Assembly: GCF_001905095.1 (NCBI RefSeq)
Contig: NZ_LWLS01000072.1
Location: 124,001 to 188,000, forward strand
DNA: 64,000 nucleotides
Direction of reading: 5' to 3'
From: Micromonospora sp. CB01531
Lineage (GTDB): Bacteria > Actinomycetota > Actinomycetes > Mycobacteriales > Micromonosporaceae
A model generated the notes under the pieces. It saw only the letters and a program-made list of their open reading frames with translations. It did no database searches and was not told the origin of the DNA. Made by a program: the position numbers and the translations under genes. Below, piece after piece: positions 26,207 to 35,172 of the stretch (positions are counted from its first letter, which is position 1; each line of letters opens with the position of its first letter).

Positions 26207-26983
26207 ATGAGAGCTGCCCGATCACCGTCAGAGCGCCTGTACTTCACCGAGTACGGATCGGGGTCGCCGCTCCTGCTCGTGCACGGCTTGATGGTCACGG
26301 GCCAGATGTTCGAGCCGGTGATAGCGCATTTCGCCGCCCGGCATCGCGTGATCGTTCCCGACCTGCGCGGCCACGGGCGGAGTCGGGGACTTCCCCCGCC
26401 GTACGCGGCCACGCAGCTGGCAGCCGACCTGCCGCAGGTGCTCGACCAGCTGGGCATCGAGTCCACCGCCGTGCTCGGCTACTCGCAGGGCGGTGCGATC
26501 GCTCAACAGCTGGTCCTCGACTTTCCCGACCGGTGCGACCGCCTAGTACTCGCCTGCACCTTCGCGTTCAACATGGCGACCTTGCGGGAACAGGTCGAGG
26601 GCCGCCTGTTGCCGCTGGTGCTCCAGCTTCTCGGCATGCGGCTGTCGGCGAGGTTGATCGTTTCACCGGCGGCGCCGCAGCTCGGCAGGGAACGTGCCGA
26701 CTGGCTCGCGGGGCTCATCGCGGACCAGGACCGCAGGTTGATGGTGTCCGCCTGGAAGGAGACGATGGCGTTCGACAGCAGGCGGCGGCTGGCGGAGATC
26801 ACTTGTCCGACCCTCGTGATCGCCGCCTCGGATGATCAGGCGGTGCCGATCCACCACGCGAGGATGCTCCACGTGGGCATCGCCGGTGCGGAGCTGGTGG
26901 TCATCGGCGCTGCTGGCCACGGGCTCATCTGGACGCACACCGAAGAGTTCGAGCGGGTGACCGACAGCTTCCTCGGCGCCTGA
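26207..26983 (+). CDS. Alpha/beta-hydrolase
   Basis: 258 residues of the classic fold: oxyanion HG at HGLMVTGQMF (~28), nucleophile elbow GYSQGGAI (~91-98, Ser 93), acid near AASDDQAVPIHHA and terminal His in AAGHGLIWTHTEEF (~238). It resembles the 3-oxoadipate enol-lactonase/haloperoxidase-like branch, whose substrates cannot be told from sequence. It is 60 bases after the dead signal-peptidase gene, same direction. Confidence 0.87.
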   Translation: MRAARSPSERLYFTEYGSGSPLLLVHGLMVTGQMFEPVIAHFAARHRVIVPDLRGHGRSRGLPPPYAATQLAADLPQVLDQLGIESTAVLGYSQGGAIAQQLVLDFPDRCDRLVLACTFAFNMATLREQVEGRLLPLVLQLLGMRLSARLIVSPAAPQLGRERADWLAGLIADQDRRLMVSAWKETMAFDSRRRLAEITCPTLVIAASDDQAVPIHHARMLHVGIAGAELVVIGAAGHGLIWTHTEEFERVTDSFLGA

Positions 26984-27030
26984 CCGGCCGGGGTGCCGGG
27001 CACCGGTTGCGGCGGCACCCGGCGCGGCGG

Positions 27031-27969
27031 TCACCGGCTCGAGCGCCCCGCCAGCAACTCGTCGACCTGCACATCGGTGGGGGCGGTCGCGGGACCGCGC
27101 CGCGTGACGGCCAGCGCCGCGGCGGCGTTGGCACGACGTACGGCCTGGACCGGGTCGAGACCGCTCACGAGGGCAGCGACGAAGGCGCCCACGTGGGCGT
27201 CGCCGGCGCCGTTGGTGTCCACCACGGTCACCGGGAAGGCCGGCACGCGCACGGACCGGTGGTCGGTGGCGAGGACGGCGCCCTGCGGCCCGGTACGGAC
27301 CACCACGCCGGCACGCCCGGTGCGCGCCGCCAGCGACACGGCGGCCGCCTCCGGATCGGCGTGCTCGGTGAGGATCCGCGCCTCCCGTTCGTTGCAACTC
27401 CACCAGTCGGCACGTTCCGAGACGGACGCCATGACGGGACCGGGTATCTCGGCTACCAGCGGACCGGGGTCGACGACGACGGTGACCTCCGGGGCGACCG
27501 TCGGCAGCCAGGCCGCCAGCGCCGGACCGTTGGACGGGTAGGCCAGGCTGTAACCGGAGACGTAAACGACGTCGCCGGGGCTCAGGTCGATCCGGGCCAG
27601 CTCCGCCGGCCCGAGCCGCGCCTCCGCGCCGACGCTGGTGGCGAACGTGCGCTCGCCGGCCGGGTCGATCAGCGCGACGCTGAACCCGGTGTCGACCTCC
27701 GGTAGCGCCGGCTGCACGAGTTCGATGCCGGCCTGGGCCAGCTGTTCGCGGGCCAGGTCGCCGAACGGTCCGGTGCCGTGCATCCCGGCGTACGCCACGG
27801 GCAGTCCCTGGCGGGCGGCGCTCGCCATGACGTTGAGCCCGCCCCCGGCGGTGATCCGGCTGCCGGAGGCGAGCACGTCCCCGCCGACCTCCGGCAGCCG
27901 CGGCAGGTACATCACCACGTCGACGACGACGTTCCCGGTGTGCACCAGGCGGGCCGGCCGCCCGGTCAC
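27031..27969 (-). CDS. PfkB family sugar/nucleoside kinase (YegV-like)
   Basis: 312 residues of the ribokinase fold: N-terminal GNVVVDVVMYLPRLPEVGGD, GGGLNVMASAARQG (~47) and the C-terminal PfkB signature with anion hole and catalytic Asp, VVDTNGAGDAHVGAFVAALV (~248). GTG at 27967-27969 follows ggagg and overlaps the permease stop (GTGA). It is last gene of the GntR-ADP-ribosylglycohydrolase-permease-kinase operon. It probably phosphorylates a sugar or nucleoside taken up by the permease. Confidence 0.87.
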   Translation of the reverse strand: MTGRPARLVHTGNVVVDVVMYLPRLPEVGGDVLASGSRITAGGGLNVMASAARQGLPVAYAGMHGTGPFGDLAREQLAQAGIELVQPALPEVDTGFSVALIDPAGERTFATSVGAEARLGPAELARIDLSPGDVVYVSGYSLAYPSNGPALAAWLPTVAPEVTVVVDPGPLVAEIPGPVMASVSERADWWSCNEREARILTEHADPEAAAVSLAARTGRAGVVVRTGPQGAVLATDHRSVRVPAFPVTVVDTNGAGDAHVGAFVAALVSGLDPVQAVRRANAAAALAVTRRGPATAPTDVQVDELLAGRSSR

Positions 27970-29498
27970 CGCCGGGCCTCCGCGACGGTTTGGTCGCCGG
28001 CCGGCGCGTTCCCCTCCGGCGGGGTGGATCCGGTCCGCCCCGCCGCGCCGCCGCGCCGCCGGCTCGGCACGGCGAGCAGCAGGTACAGGGCACCGGCGAC
28101 GACGAAGGCCGCGACCCAACCGAGGCCGTTCGTGCCCAGCCAGGAGTCCGCGAGCGGGCCGCTGAACCAGACGTCGTCCGCCGAGGTCGAGGCCGTGGTG
28201 AAGAGCAGGCCGAAGACGGTGCCGGCCAGCCACGGCAGCAGGGCCGTCCAGCGCACCCCGCCCCGGTACCAGTAGGCGCTGGTGGGGGTGGTGTCCATCA
28301 GTCCACGCGGGTCGTACTCCCGCCGGCGGAGCATGTCGGCCAGGAACACCGCGACCCACGCGGTGATCGGCACGGCGAGCAGCGAGATGAAGGTGATGAA
28401 CGGTCCGTAGAAGTTGCCGGCGATCAGCATGAAGTAGATCCCACCGGCCAGCGTGAGCACGATGTCCAGGCCGACGGCCATCACCCGGCGGGTCCGGATG
28501 CCGAGGGTGATCATGGTTAGGCCGGCGGAGTAGACCGAGAGGTTGTTGGAGAGCAGCAGACCGCCGAACGCGGCGAGCAGGTACGGCACCGCCATCCAGG
28601 ACGGGAGCAGCACCTGGATCGCCGAGACGGGGTCGCTGGCGGAGGCCAGGTGGCCGTCGCCGGCCGAGAGCAGGCCACCCAACCCGATGAGCAGGAACAG
28701 TGGGATTCCGGCGCCGGCCGAGGCGGCCGCGACGATCCGCCCGCCCGAGACGTTCCGGTGCTGGTAGCGGGCCATGTCGGCACCGGCGTTCGCCCAGCCG
28801 ATGCCGGTGCCGGCGGCGATCACGCCGATTCCGGCGATGACGACGCTCAGCGGGGCGGCCGGGGCGTCAAGCACGGCCTGCCAGTTCACCCGCGTGATCA
28901 GGAACGCGGCGACCACGACGTTCAGCGCGCCGAAGACGTACGTCGCCCACTGCTGGATCCAGACCAGCGTGGCGTGCCCGAGGCCCGAGACGACCAGGGT
29001 GAGCGCCACGAAGGCGAGCAGGCAGATCACCGTCAGCACGGGGTTCGCCGTGAGCCCGAACGCGATGTTCAGCAACGCCAGCAGCGCGTACGCGGCGGTT
29101 GTCGTGTTGACCGTCTCCCAGCCGACCCGGGACAGCCACGAGACCACCGTCGGCCCGTGGTTGCCGCGTGGTCCGAAGACCGCGCGGGACAGTGTCATGC
29201 TGGGCGCCCCGCCCCACTTCCCGGCCACGCTGATCAGGCCGACGAGGGCGAAGGAGCCGAAGGATCCGATCGCGGCCACCAGCAGCGCCTGCCAGATGTT
29301 CATGCCGCGCAGCGCGACCAGGGTGGCACCGAGCGGCAGCCCCAGGATGGAGATGTTGGCCGCGAACCAGACCCAGAAGAGCTGGCCCGGTCGGCCCGTG
29401 CGCTCGGCGGGGGGCACCGGTTCGATGCCTCTGGTCTCGATGGCGCCGACCCGGTTGGTGTCGGCCGGGCTCGTGCCAGCCGGTTCCGTCGTGGACAT
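27966..29498 (-). CDS. NCS1 family permease (nucleobase/cytosine-purine type)
   Basis: 510 residues, twelve transmembrane segments, with NCS1 features: LFWVWFAANISILGLPLGAT (TM1), SRAVFGPRGNHGPTVVSWLS and the GIGWANAGADMARYQ region. NCS1 carriers take up nucleobases, allantoin, hydantoins or nucleosides using H+ or Na+. It overlaps the kinase downstream, and the ADP-ribosylglycohydrolase gene ends 30 bases upstream. It takes the place of the YegT nucleoside transporter of the comparable E. coli locus. Confidence 0.9.
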   Translation of the reverse strand: MSTTEPAGTSPADTNRVGAIETRGIEPVPPAERTGRPGQLFWVWFAANISILGLPLGATLVALRGMNIWQALLVAAIGSFGSFALVGLISVAGKWGGAPSMTLSRAVFGPRGNHGPTVVSWLSRVGWETVNTTTAAYALLALLNIAFGLTANPVLTVICLLAFVALTLVVSGLGHATLVWIQQWATYVFGALNVVVAAFLITRVNWQAVLDAPAAPLSVVIAGIGVIAAGTGIGWANAGADMARYQHRNVSGGRIVAAASAGAGIPLFLLIGLGGLLSAGDGHLASASDPVSAIQVLLPSWMAVPYLLAAFGGLLLSNNLSVYSAGLTMITLGIRTRRVMAVGLDIVLTLAGGIYFMLIAGNFYGPFITFISLLAVPITAWVAVFLADMLRRREYDPRGLMDTTPTSAYWYRGGVRWTALLPWLAGTVFGLLFTTASTSADDVWFSGPLADSWLGTNGLGWVAAFVVAGALYLLLAVPSRRRGGAAGRTGSTPPEGNAPAGDQTVAEARR

Positions 29499-29528
29499 CG
29501 TCGTCCTGCCTTTCCCTGCGTACCGGCG

Positions 29529-30554
29529 TCAGCGGGGCTGACGGAGGGCGAGCAGGCGTGTCGCCATGTCTGCCAAGGGGAGATGGTTGGTTTGCTCGAT
29601 CGTTCCCAGCGCGGTGTCCGGGAAGGATCCGACACCGTGGCCGGCGCCGGCGATGGCGCCGACCATGGCAGCGATCGTGTCGGTGTCGCCGCCGAGACCC
29701 GCGGCCAGCAGGCAGGCCTGCCACGGGTCGTCGGGGTGCACGGCGAGCACCGCGAAGGCCGCCGGAACGGACTCCTGGGTCGCCACACTCGTCCCGACCA
29801 GGCGGTAGATCAGGTCGGCCGCCGCCTCCGGCGTCCGTCCCGTGACCAGGTCGGCGGCCCAGGCGATCCGGGCCGAGATGTCCGCCGCCGCCACCCAGTG
29901 GCCCCGCCCCGCGGCGAGCTGCGCCGCCCGTACGGCGGTCGCGGTCGCGGTCGCGGTGTCCGCGCCGTCCAGGCCGGCGCTGACCGCGGCGGCGACGGCG
30001 GCGGCGCCGGCCAGGGCGACGCCGGTGTTGTGGGTGACCCAGCTCGCCTCGACGACCCGGTCGACAAGCCGGTTCAGGTCGGTTGCGGGTACGGCGACGC
30101 CTACCGGGGCGATCCGCATCGCCGCCCCGTTGGTCGTCCCGAACCGGCCGGCTTCCTCAAGCGGGCGGCCGGCGGCCACGGCGGCAACCGCGGCCCGGGT
30201 CGACGGGCCGAGCAGGTCCAGCGAGCCGCGCCGGCGCATGTCGTCCTCCCACGCGAGCAGCTCCCGGGCGAGGCGATGCCCGTCGATGCGGCCCCGGCCG
30301 TCGAGAAGAAGCCGCCCGAGCAGCAGTGCCTGCTCGGTGTCGTCCGTGACCGTCCCGGCGGGCATGCCGGGCGCGATCGGCTGGTCCGCCGGCCCCGGCT
30401 CGAAACCGGTCAACCGGCCGTAGCGGGCGACGATCTGCTCTCGCGGCATGGACTGGGTCGGCATGCCGAGCGCGTCACCGACAGCGAGCCCGGTCAGGGC
30501 GGCGACGGCCCGCGACTCGAGCGTCGCGGACCGAGCCGGCGTCGGCGTACTCAC
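29529..30554 (-). CDS. ADP-ribosylglycohydrolase family protein (YegU-like)
   Basis: 341 residues with the family's metal-binding motifs: GLAVGDALGMP (~23), PAGTVTDDTEQALLLG (~66) and GLGGDTDTIAAMVGA (~285). The fold binds two Mg2+ and cleaves N-glycosidic bonds to ADP-ribose, or related nucleoside bonds. In this operon, with a permease and sugar kinase, a nucleoside-like substrate seems more likely than a modified protein. It overlaps the GntR stop by four bases. Confidence 0.88.
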   Translation of the reverse strand: MSTPTPARSATLESRAVAALTGLAVGDALGMPTQSMPREQIVARYGRLTGFEPGPADQPIAPGMPAGTVTDDTEQALLLGRLLLDGRGRIDGHRLARELLAWEDDMRRRGSLDLLGPSTRAAVAAVAAGRPLEEAGRFGTTNGAAMRIAPVGVAVPATDLNRLVDRVVEASWVTHNTGVALAGAAAVAAAVSAGLDGADTATATATAVRAAQLAAGRGHWVAAADISARIAWAADLVTGRTPEAAADLIYRLVGTSVATQESVPAAFAVLAVHPDDPWQACLLAAGLGGDTDTIAAMVGAIAGAGHGVGSFPDTALGTIEQTNHLPLADMATRLLALRQPR

Positions 30555-31267
30555 GACGCCTCCCCGAAGCGCAGGTGCAGCCGGAACCGTGCCGGGTCCA
30601 GCAGGCTCTCCACGTGCTCGACGAATTCACCGCGCGCGTCCCGGCTCAGCCGCCGGGTGCGCAGGAAGAGCTTGCCGGCGGCGCAGTCGAGCAGTTGGGC
30701 GTCCGGCGGTGCGACCTCGGCCAGCTCCACCCACTCCTCGCCCTGCGTCGGTACGAGGCCGGCCGAGCGCAGCGCTGTGTACAGGGACCCGGTGAGGCCG
30801 CGTTCGGGCAGCTCGCGCAACGGGCCGACGGCGGGGATCCGGCTCCGCTCGATCGAGATGGCCGCGCCTCCGTCGAGCGACCGGAGCCGGTCGACGGCGA
30901 CGCATTCGGCGGACGGCAGATCGAACCGCTCCGCCAGTTCGGGCTCGTGGACCAGCTCGAGACGCAGGACGCGTACGGTTGTCGGGACGCCCTGCTCCGC
31001 GAGGGCGCGGGACCAGCCCAGCCGGTCGTCGATCGTCCGGCCGTCGAAGGTCACGAATGACCCCTTGCCGGAGCGGGTCTCGATCAGCCCGCGCCGGCTG
31101 AGTTCGGTGAGGGCCTGACGGACGGTGTTCCGGCTCACATCGAACCGGGTCGCGAGCGCGTGCTCGCCGGGCAGTTGGGTGCCGCGGGCGAGCCGGCCGC
31201 CTCGGATCTCCCGGGCGAGCTGCTCGACGACCCGCTCGTGCTTGAGCTTGAGCACCTGTCCAAACAT
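30551..31267 (-). CDS. GntR/HutC family regulator (UTRA domain)
   Basis: About 238 residues. Winged helix-turn-helix at ~10-75 (LPGEHALATRFDVSRNTVRQ, then SRRGLIETRSGKGSFV) and UTRA ligand-binding domain at ~95-230. It is first gene of the four-gene operon and presumably its repressor, like YegW in E. coli. The ATG at 31267 (MFGQVLKLKHERVV) is chosen since the upstream residues do not look like the family; an in-frame ATG at 31306 exists. Confidence 0.87.
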   Translation of the reverse strand: MFGQVLKLKHERVVEQLAREIRGGRLARGTQLPGEHALATRFDVSRNTVRQALTELSRRGLIETRSGKGSFVTFDGRTIDDRLGWSRALAEQGVPTTVRVLRLELVHEPELAERFDLPSAECVAVDRLRSLDGGAAISIERSRIPAVGPLRELPERGLTGSLYTALRSAGLVPTQGEEWVELAEVAPPDAQLLDCAAGKLFLRTRRLSRDARGEFVEHVESLLDPARFRLHLRFGEAS

Positions 31268-31342
31268 GTTCAGAAGGCTAGCTCTGACCTGGGCCTTCGG
31301 CAACAACCCGCACTCAGGCGAGGAGTGTGCCCGGCGCGGTGG

Positions 31343-32002
31343 TCAGCCGTCGAGGCGGGTGCCGATGGCCTGCAGTGCTTGGTCCCGTGCGGCGATGACG
31401 TGTGCGTAGGCGGTCTGGCCCGCGTGCTCCGGGTCGTCGCCGATGACCGCCTCGAGGATCGCGCGGTGTTCGGCCAGTGCCGCCTCGCGGCGCTGTTGGG
31501 TGCTGTTGGTCAGGTGGCGGTACCGGACCATGTGGTCGGAGACCTGATCGTGGAGCCGGCTGGCCCAACTGTTGTTCGCGATTCTGGCGATGGCGTCGTG
31601 CAGGCTCTTGCCGGTCGTCATCGCCTCGTCGGCGAAGTTGACCAGGGCCGCGTTCCGTTCGACGATGCCGGTCAGCTGCCGGACGTCGTCGTCTGTGACC
31701 TGCCGGCACGCCTCGCGCGCCATCAGCGCTTCGAGCGCGGCCCGCACGTCGTAGAGTTCGGCGATCTCGCGGGGGTCCAGGGCCGGCACGACGACTCCGC
31801 CGGTCGGCTGTTGGGTCAGGAGGTTCTCCGCGATCAGGCGACGGATCGCCTCTCGTAGCGGGGTGCGGCTCACCTCAAGTGACTCCGCCAGTGCCGGCTC
31901 GTACAACCGTTGCCCTGGCTCGAACTCAAGGTGCAAGATGCGCCGTTTGAGCTCTATGTAGGCGAAATATCCCCCGGAGGCGCGGGGCTCTGAGCGAGTC
32001 AA
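31343..32002 (-). CDS. GntR/FadR family regulator
   Basis: About 219 residues. N-terminal winged helix (YEPALAESLEVSRTPLREAI) and all-helical FCD effector domain (YDVRAALEALMAREACRQVT, then HRAILEAVIGDDPEHAGQ with metal-binding His). TTG at 32000-32002 is the best start, with agagagg seven bases upstream. It is divergent from the dehydrogenase-cupin-ALDH operon and separated by a perfect palindrome, so it probably controls that operon and itself in response to a hydroxy- or dicarboxylic acid. Confidence 0.85.
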   Translation of the reverse strand: MTRSEPRASGGYFAYIELKRRILHLEFEPGQRLYEPALAESLEVSRTPLREAIRRLIAENLLTQQPTGGVVVPALDPREIAELYDVRAALEALMAREACRQVTDDDVRQLTGIVERNAALVNFADEAMTTGKSLHDAIARIANNSWASRLHDQVSDHMVRYRHLTNSTQQRREAALAEHRAILEAVIGDDPEHAGQTAYAHVIAARDQALQAIGTRLDG

Positions 32003-32025
32003 GGCGTAACCTCTCTGCAACGGAC

Positions 32026-32039
32026 ACTTGTATACAAGT
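32026..32039. promoter_or_regulatory. 14-bp perfect palindrome, likely FadR-type GntR operator
   Basis: ACTTGTATACAAGT, a perfect palindrome with the TTGTATACAA core typical of FadR-subfamily operators. It lies 24 bases upstream of the regulator's TTG start, in the divergent gap before the catabolic operon. Confidence 0.8.
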
Positions 32040-32186
32040 ATGCAAGGCGGTAGCGTCCCCGAGGCGGCGGTCGAGGCGCACCGCGCCGCGCCCCACTTCG
32101 CCGACTGGCGGGCAGCGGCCGACCAGCACGTCGTGCCGGGCAGCCAGGTCAACCTGCTCGCCACCCGCCTCTTCCACCACGCCTAG
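32040..32186 (+). pseudogene. C-terminal fragment resembling a small monooxygenase (ABM-like)
   Basis: A 48-codon frame from an ATG that abuts the palindrome. It reads AHRAAPHFADWRAAADQHV and ends GSQVNLLATRLFHHA. It resembles the last third of antibiotic-biosynthesis-monooxygenase-type small enzymes, without the N-terminal part or a ribosome binding site. It is best read as a 3' remnant left when the present operon and operator were placed here; a short real peptide cannot be excluded. It ends nine bases before the dehydrogenase start. Confidence 0.35.
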
Positions 32187-32195
32187 GGACCAGGA

Positions 32196-33290
32196 ATGAA
32201 AATTCTGGTTCTCCCCGGCGACGGCATCGGACCCGAGATCACCCGAGCCACCCTCGACGTGTTGGCTGCCGCCGACCGGAGATTCGGCCTCGGCCTGGCC
32301 GTCGAGGAGCGCGAGATCGGCCTGTCGAGCCTGCGAACGGTGGGCACAACGCTCCCGGACGAGGTCATGCGCCGCATCCCGGAGGCGGACGGCGTGCTCC
32401 TCGGCCCGGTGTCCCACTACGACTACCCGCCCCGCACCGACGGCGGCATCAACCCGTCCGCTGAGCTGCGCACGGTCTTCGAACTCCACTCCAACGTCCG
32501 GCCGTGCGGTTCCCGGCCGGACCTGACGATCCTGCGGGAGCCGATGGACCTGGTGATCGTCCGGGAGAACACCGAGGGCTTCTACTCCGATCGCAACATG
32601 TTCGCCGGTGCCGGCGAGTTCATGCCCGACCCGGACTCCGCCTTCGCCATCAGGAAGGTCACCGCGCGGGCATCGGAACGAGTCGCGCGGACCGCCTTCG
32701 CCCTCGCCCGCGAACGCCGCCGGAAGGTAACCGCCGTGCACAAGGCGAACGTGCTCAAGCTTTCCGACGGGTTGTTCCTACGCGAGGTGCGCGAGGTGGC
32801 CCGCGAGTTCCCGGACGTCGAACTCGAGGAACTGATCGTGGACGCGGCCGCCGCCCTGCTCATCCGCCGGCCCTCGTCCTTCGACGTGCTCGTCACCACG
32901 AACATGTTCGGTGACATCCTGTCCGACGAGGCGTCCGAGCTGTCCGGCAGCCTCGGCCTCGGCGGCGCGATCAACGTCGGCGACGACATCTGCGTGGCGC
33001 AGGCCCAGCACGGCTCCGCCCCCGACATCGCCGGGACCAACACGGCCAACCCGGTGTCGCTCATCCTGTCGGCCGCCCTGCTGCTCGACTGGTTCGGCCG
33101 CCGGCACGACCGCTCTGACGCGATGGCCGCCGCGGCCACGATCCAGCGTGCCGTCGACGATGTCCTAGCCGACCCGGCCAGACGCACCCGCGACGTCGGC
33201 GGCACCCGCGGCACCGACGAATTCGCGGCCGCCGTCGTCGCCGCCATCTCAGCACCGTCCCCCGTCACCGATCTGTCCAGCGCTCACTGA
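32196..33290 (+). CDS. Isocitrate/isopropylmalate/tartrate dehydrogenase family enzyme
   Basis: 364 residues of the beta-decarboxylating dehydrogenase family: LPGDGIGPEITRATLDVLAA at the start, substrate Arg residues in ~95-130, the Tyr in VRENTEGFYSD, KANVLK (~183), metal Asp in TTNMFGDILSDEASELSGSL (~237) and NAD loop around APDIAGTNTANP. It oxidises and decarboxylates a (2R,3S)-type hydroxyacid with NAD. Tartrate/D-malate dehydrogenase is the most likely subtype given the catabolic context and lack of leucine genes. First real gene of the operon under the FadR-type regulator. Confidence 0.85.
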   Translation: MKILVLPGDGIGPEITRATLDVLAAADRRFGLGLAVEEREIGLSSLRTVGTTLPDEVMRRIPEADGVLLGPVSHYDYPPRTDGGINPSAELRTVFELHSNVRPCGSRPDLTILREPMDLVIVRENTEGFYSDRNMFAGAGEFMPDPDSAFAIRKVTARASERVARTAFALARERRRKVTAVHKANVLKLSDGLFLREVREVAREFPDVELEELIVDAAAALLIRRPSSFDVLVTTNMFGDILSDEASELSGSLGLGGAINVGDDICVAQAQHGSAPDIAGTNTANPVSLILSAALLLDWFGRRHDRSDAMAAAATIQRAVDDVLADPARRTRDVGGTRGTDEFAAAVVAAISAPSPVTDLSSAH

Positions 33291-33300
33291 AAGGGCCGCC

Positions 33301-33735
33301 ATGACCATCCTGCCTCCCCAGCCGAACCTGCTCATCACCCCGGCGGCCGTCGAGCCGTTCGACCGGGGCAACGGCGTCGTCACCATCCCGTACGTCGGGA
33401 AGTGGAACTGTGCGATCAACCGGGTCACCACGGGGCAGACGCAGTTCGAGGTCGGTACCGGGCTGCCGTTGCACAGCCACAACGTGGAGGAGACGGTGCT
33501 GATCCTCGAAGGCCTGGCGACCGCGCAGATCGGTGATGACCACTTCGACCTGGTCGCCGGTCAGGCGACGTGGGTGCCGGCGGGGGTGCCGCACCGGTTC
33601 TTCAACCGTGGCGACGGGATCATGCGGATCTACTGGGTCTACGGCGGCCGTGACGTCACCCGCACCATCACCGCGACCGGGGAGACGTTCGAGCATCTGT
33701 CGGAGCACGACAAGGGCGGCCAGAGCAACCCGTGA
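33301..33735 (+). CDS. Cupin domain protein
   Basis: 144 residues forming a single beta-barrel cupin: metal motif 1 GTGLPLHSHNVEETVLILEG (two His, Glu) at ~57-76 and motif 2 VPAGVPHRFFNRGDG at ~95. It may be a metal-dependent isomerase, dioxygenase or sugar-acid-binding protein. It sits between the dehydrogenase (10 bases upstream) and the aldehyde dehydrogenase (overlap region GTGA), so it serves the same catabolic pathway. Confidence 0.85.
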   Translation: MTILPPQPNLLITPAAVEPFDRGNGVVTIPYVGKWNCAINRVTTGQTQFEVGTGLPLHSHNVEETVLILEGLATAQIGDDHFDLVAGQATWVPAGVPHRFFNRGDGIMRIYWVYGGRDVTRTITATGETFEHLSEHDKGGQSNP

Positions 33736-33749
33736 CGAGAGCAGCGATC

Positions 33750-35129
33750 ATGCGCATCACCACCACGAACCCGGCCACCGGCCAGCCCCTGACCACCTAC
33801 GACACGCACGATGACACCCAGCTCGAGCGGCTGTTGGACCGGGCCCACACCGCGACCTCGGCGTGGGGCTCGACGCCACTGGACCAGCGCCTCGCGGTGG
33901 TGTCAGCGCTCGCCGCCGCGCTACGGGCCGGGCAGGACCGGTTCGCGCGGCTGATCACCGACGAGATGGGAAAGGTACGCGCCGAAGCGGCTGCCGAGCT
34001 TGAGAAGTCGGCCGTGGCCTGCGAGTTCTACGCGTCGCAGGCCTCGACGATCCTCGCGGACGAGCCTGCGGGGATCGACGGCGTCGACGCCTGGGTCGCG
34101 TACGAGCCGATGGGCCTGGTGCTCGCGGTGATGCCGTGGAACTTTCCGTTCTGGCAGGCGATGCGCTTTGCCATCCCCGCCGTCGCCGCCGGGAACGGGG
34201 TCTTGCTCAAGCACTCGCCGAACGTCACCGGCTGCGCCCTGGCCATCGAGCAGGTGTTCCTGGCCGCGGGGCTGCCCGTGGGCGTCTTCACGACGATCGT
34301 GGTGGAGGAGCCCCGCGTACCCGACGTCACCCGGCGGCTCATCGCCGACGACCGCATCGCCGGGGTGACGTTGACCGGCAGCAACCGCGCCGGCGCGGCC
34401 GTGGGAGCCGCCGCCGGTCACGCGGTGAAGAAGTCCGTGCTCGAACTGGGCGGCTCGGACGCCTTCGTGGTGCTCGCCGACGCCGACGTCGACGCGGCTG
34501 CCGCCGCCGCGGTCAGGGCCCGGTTCACCAACGCCGGCCAGAGTTGCGTGTGTGCCAAGCGCTTCATCGTCGAGGCGCCGATCGCGGAGCGGTTTGTCGC
34601 CGCCTTCGTCGCCGGCACCCGGGCCCTGACCGTCGGCGACCCCACCGATCCACGCACGAACATCGGCCCGATCGCCCGCAGCGACCTCCGCGACACCATC
34701 CGGCGACAGGTCGAGGAGTCGCTCGCCGCCGGCGCCACCCTGCTAACCGGAGGACGGGCCCTGCCCGGCAGCGGGTACTTCTTCGAGCCCACCATTCTCG
34801 GGAACACCGGGCCCGGCATCCCCGCCTTCGACGAGGAGACCTTCGGCCCGGTCGCCGCCGTCGCGGTCGCCGCCGACGAGGCCGACGCCGTCCGGCTGGC
34901 CAACGCCTCGCAGTACGGGCTCGGACTGAGCGTGTGGACCGCCGACCCGGAACACGGCACGGCCTTCGCCCGACAGATCACCACCGGGGCCGCCTTCATC
35001 AACGCCGTGGTCGCCTCCGACGCACGCCTGCCCTTCGGCGGGACCAGGCGCAGCGGATACGGACGGGAACTGGCCGCCGCCGGCCTGCGCGAGTTCGTCA
35101 ACACGCGCACCTACTGGGCGGCGCGATGA
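33750..35129 (+). CDS. Aldehyde dehydrogenase (succinate-semialdehyde DH type)
   Basis: 459 residues with ALDH hallmarks: MPWNFPFWQAMRFAIPA (~130), catalytic Glu in LELGGSDAFVV (~232), catalytic Cys in NAGQSCVCAKRF (~266) and EETFGPVAAVAVA (~365). The short length and sequence fit the NAD(P)-dependent succinate/glutarate-semialdehyde dehydrogenase branch. A GTG at 33732 overlapping the cupin stop is an alternative start. Final gene of the operon; it would oxidise the aldehyde made upstream. Confidence 0.87.
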   Translation: MRITTTNPATGQPLTTYDTHDDTQLERLLDRAHTATSAWGSTPLDQRLAVVSALAAALRAGQDRFARLITDEMGKVRAEAAAELEKSAVACEFYASQASTILADEPAGIDGVDAWVAYEPMGLVLAVMPWNFPFWQAMRFAIPAVAAGNGVLLKHSPNVTGCALAIEQVFLAAGLPVGVFTTIVVEEPRVPDVTRRLIADDRIAGVTLTGSNRAGAAVGAAAGHAVKKSVLELGGSDAFVVLADADVDAAAAAAVRARFTNAGQSCVCAKRFIVEAPIAERFVAAFVAGTRALTVGDPTDPRTNIGPIARSDLRDTIRRQVEESLAAGATLLTGGRALPGSGYFFEPTILGNTGPGIPAFDEETFGPVAAVAVAADEADAVRLANASQYGLGLSVWTADPEHGTAFARQITTGAAFINAVVASDARLPFGGTRRSGYGRELAAAGLREFVNTRTYWAAR

Positions 35130-35172
35130 CTGGGCTCCTGGGACACTGGTGGGCACAGCCGCGCGTCGCCGA

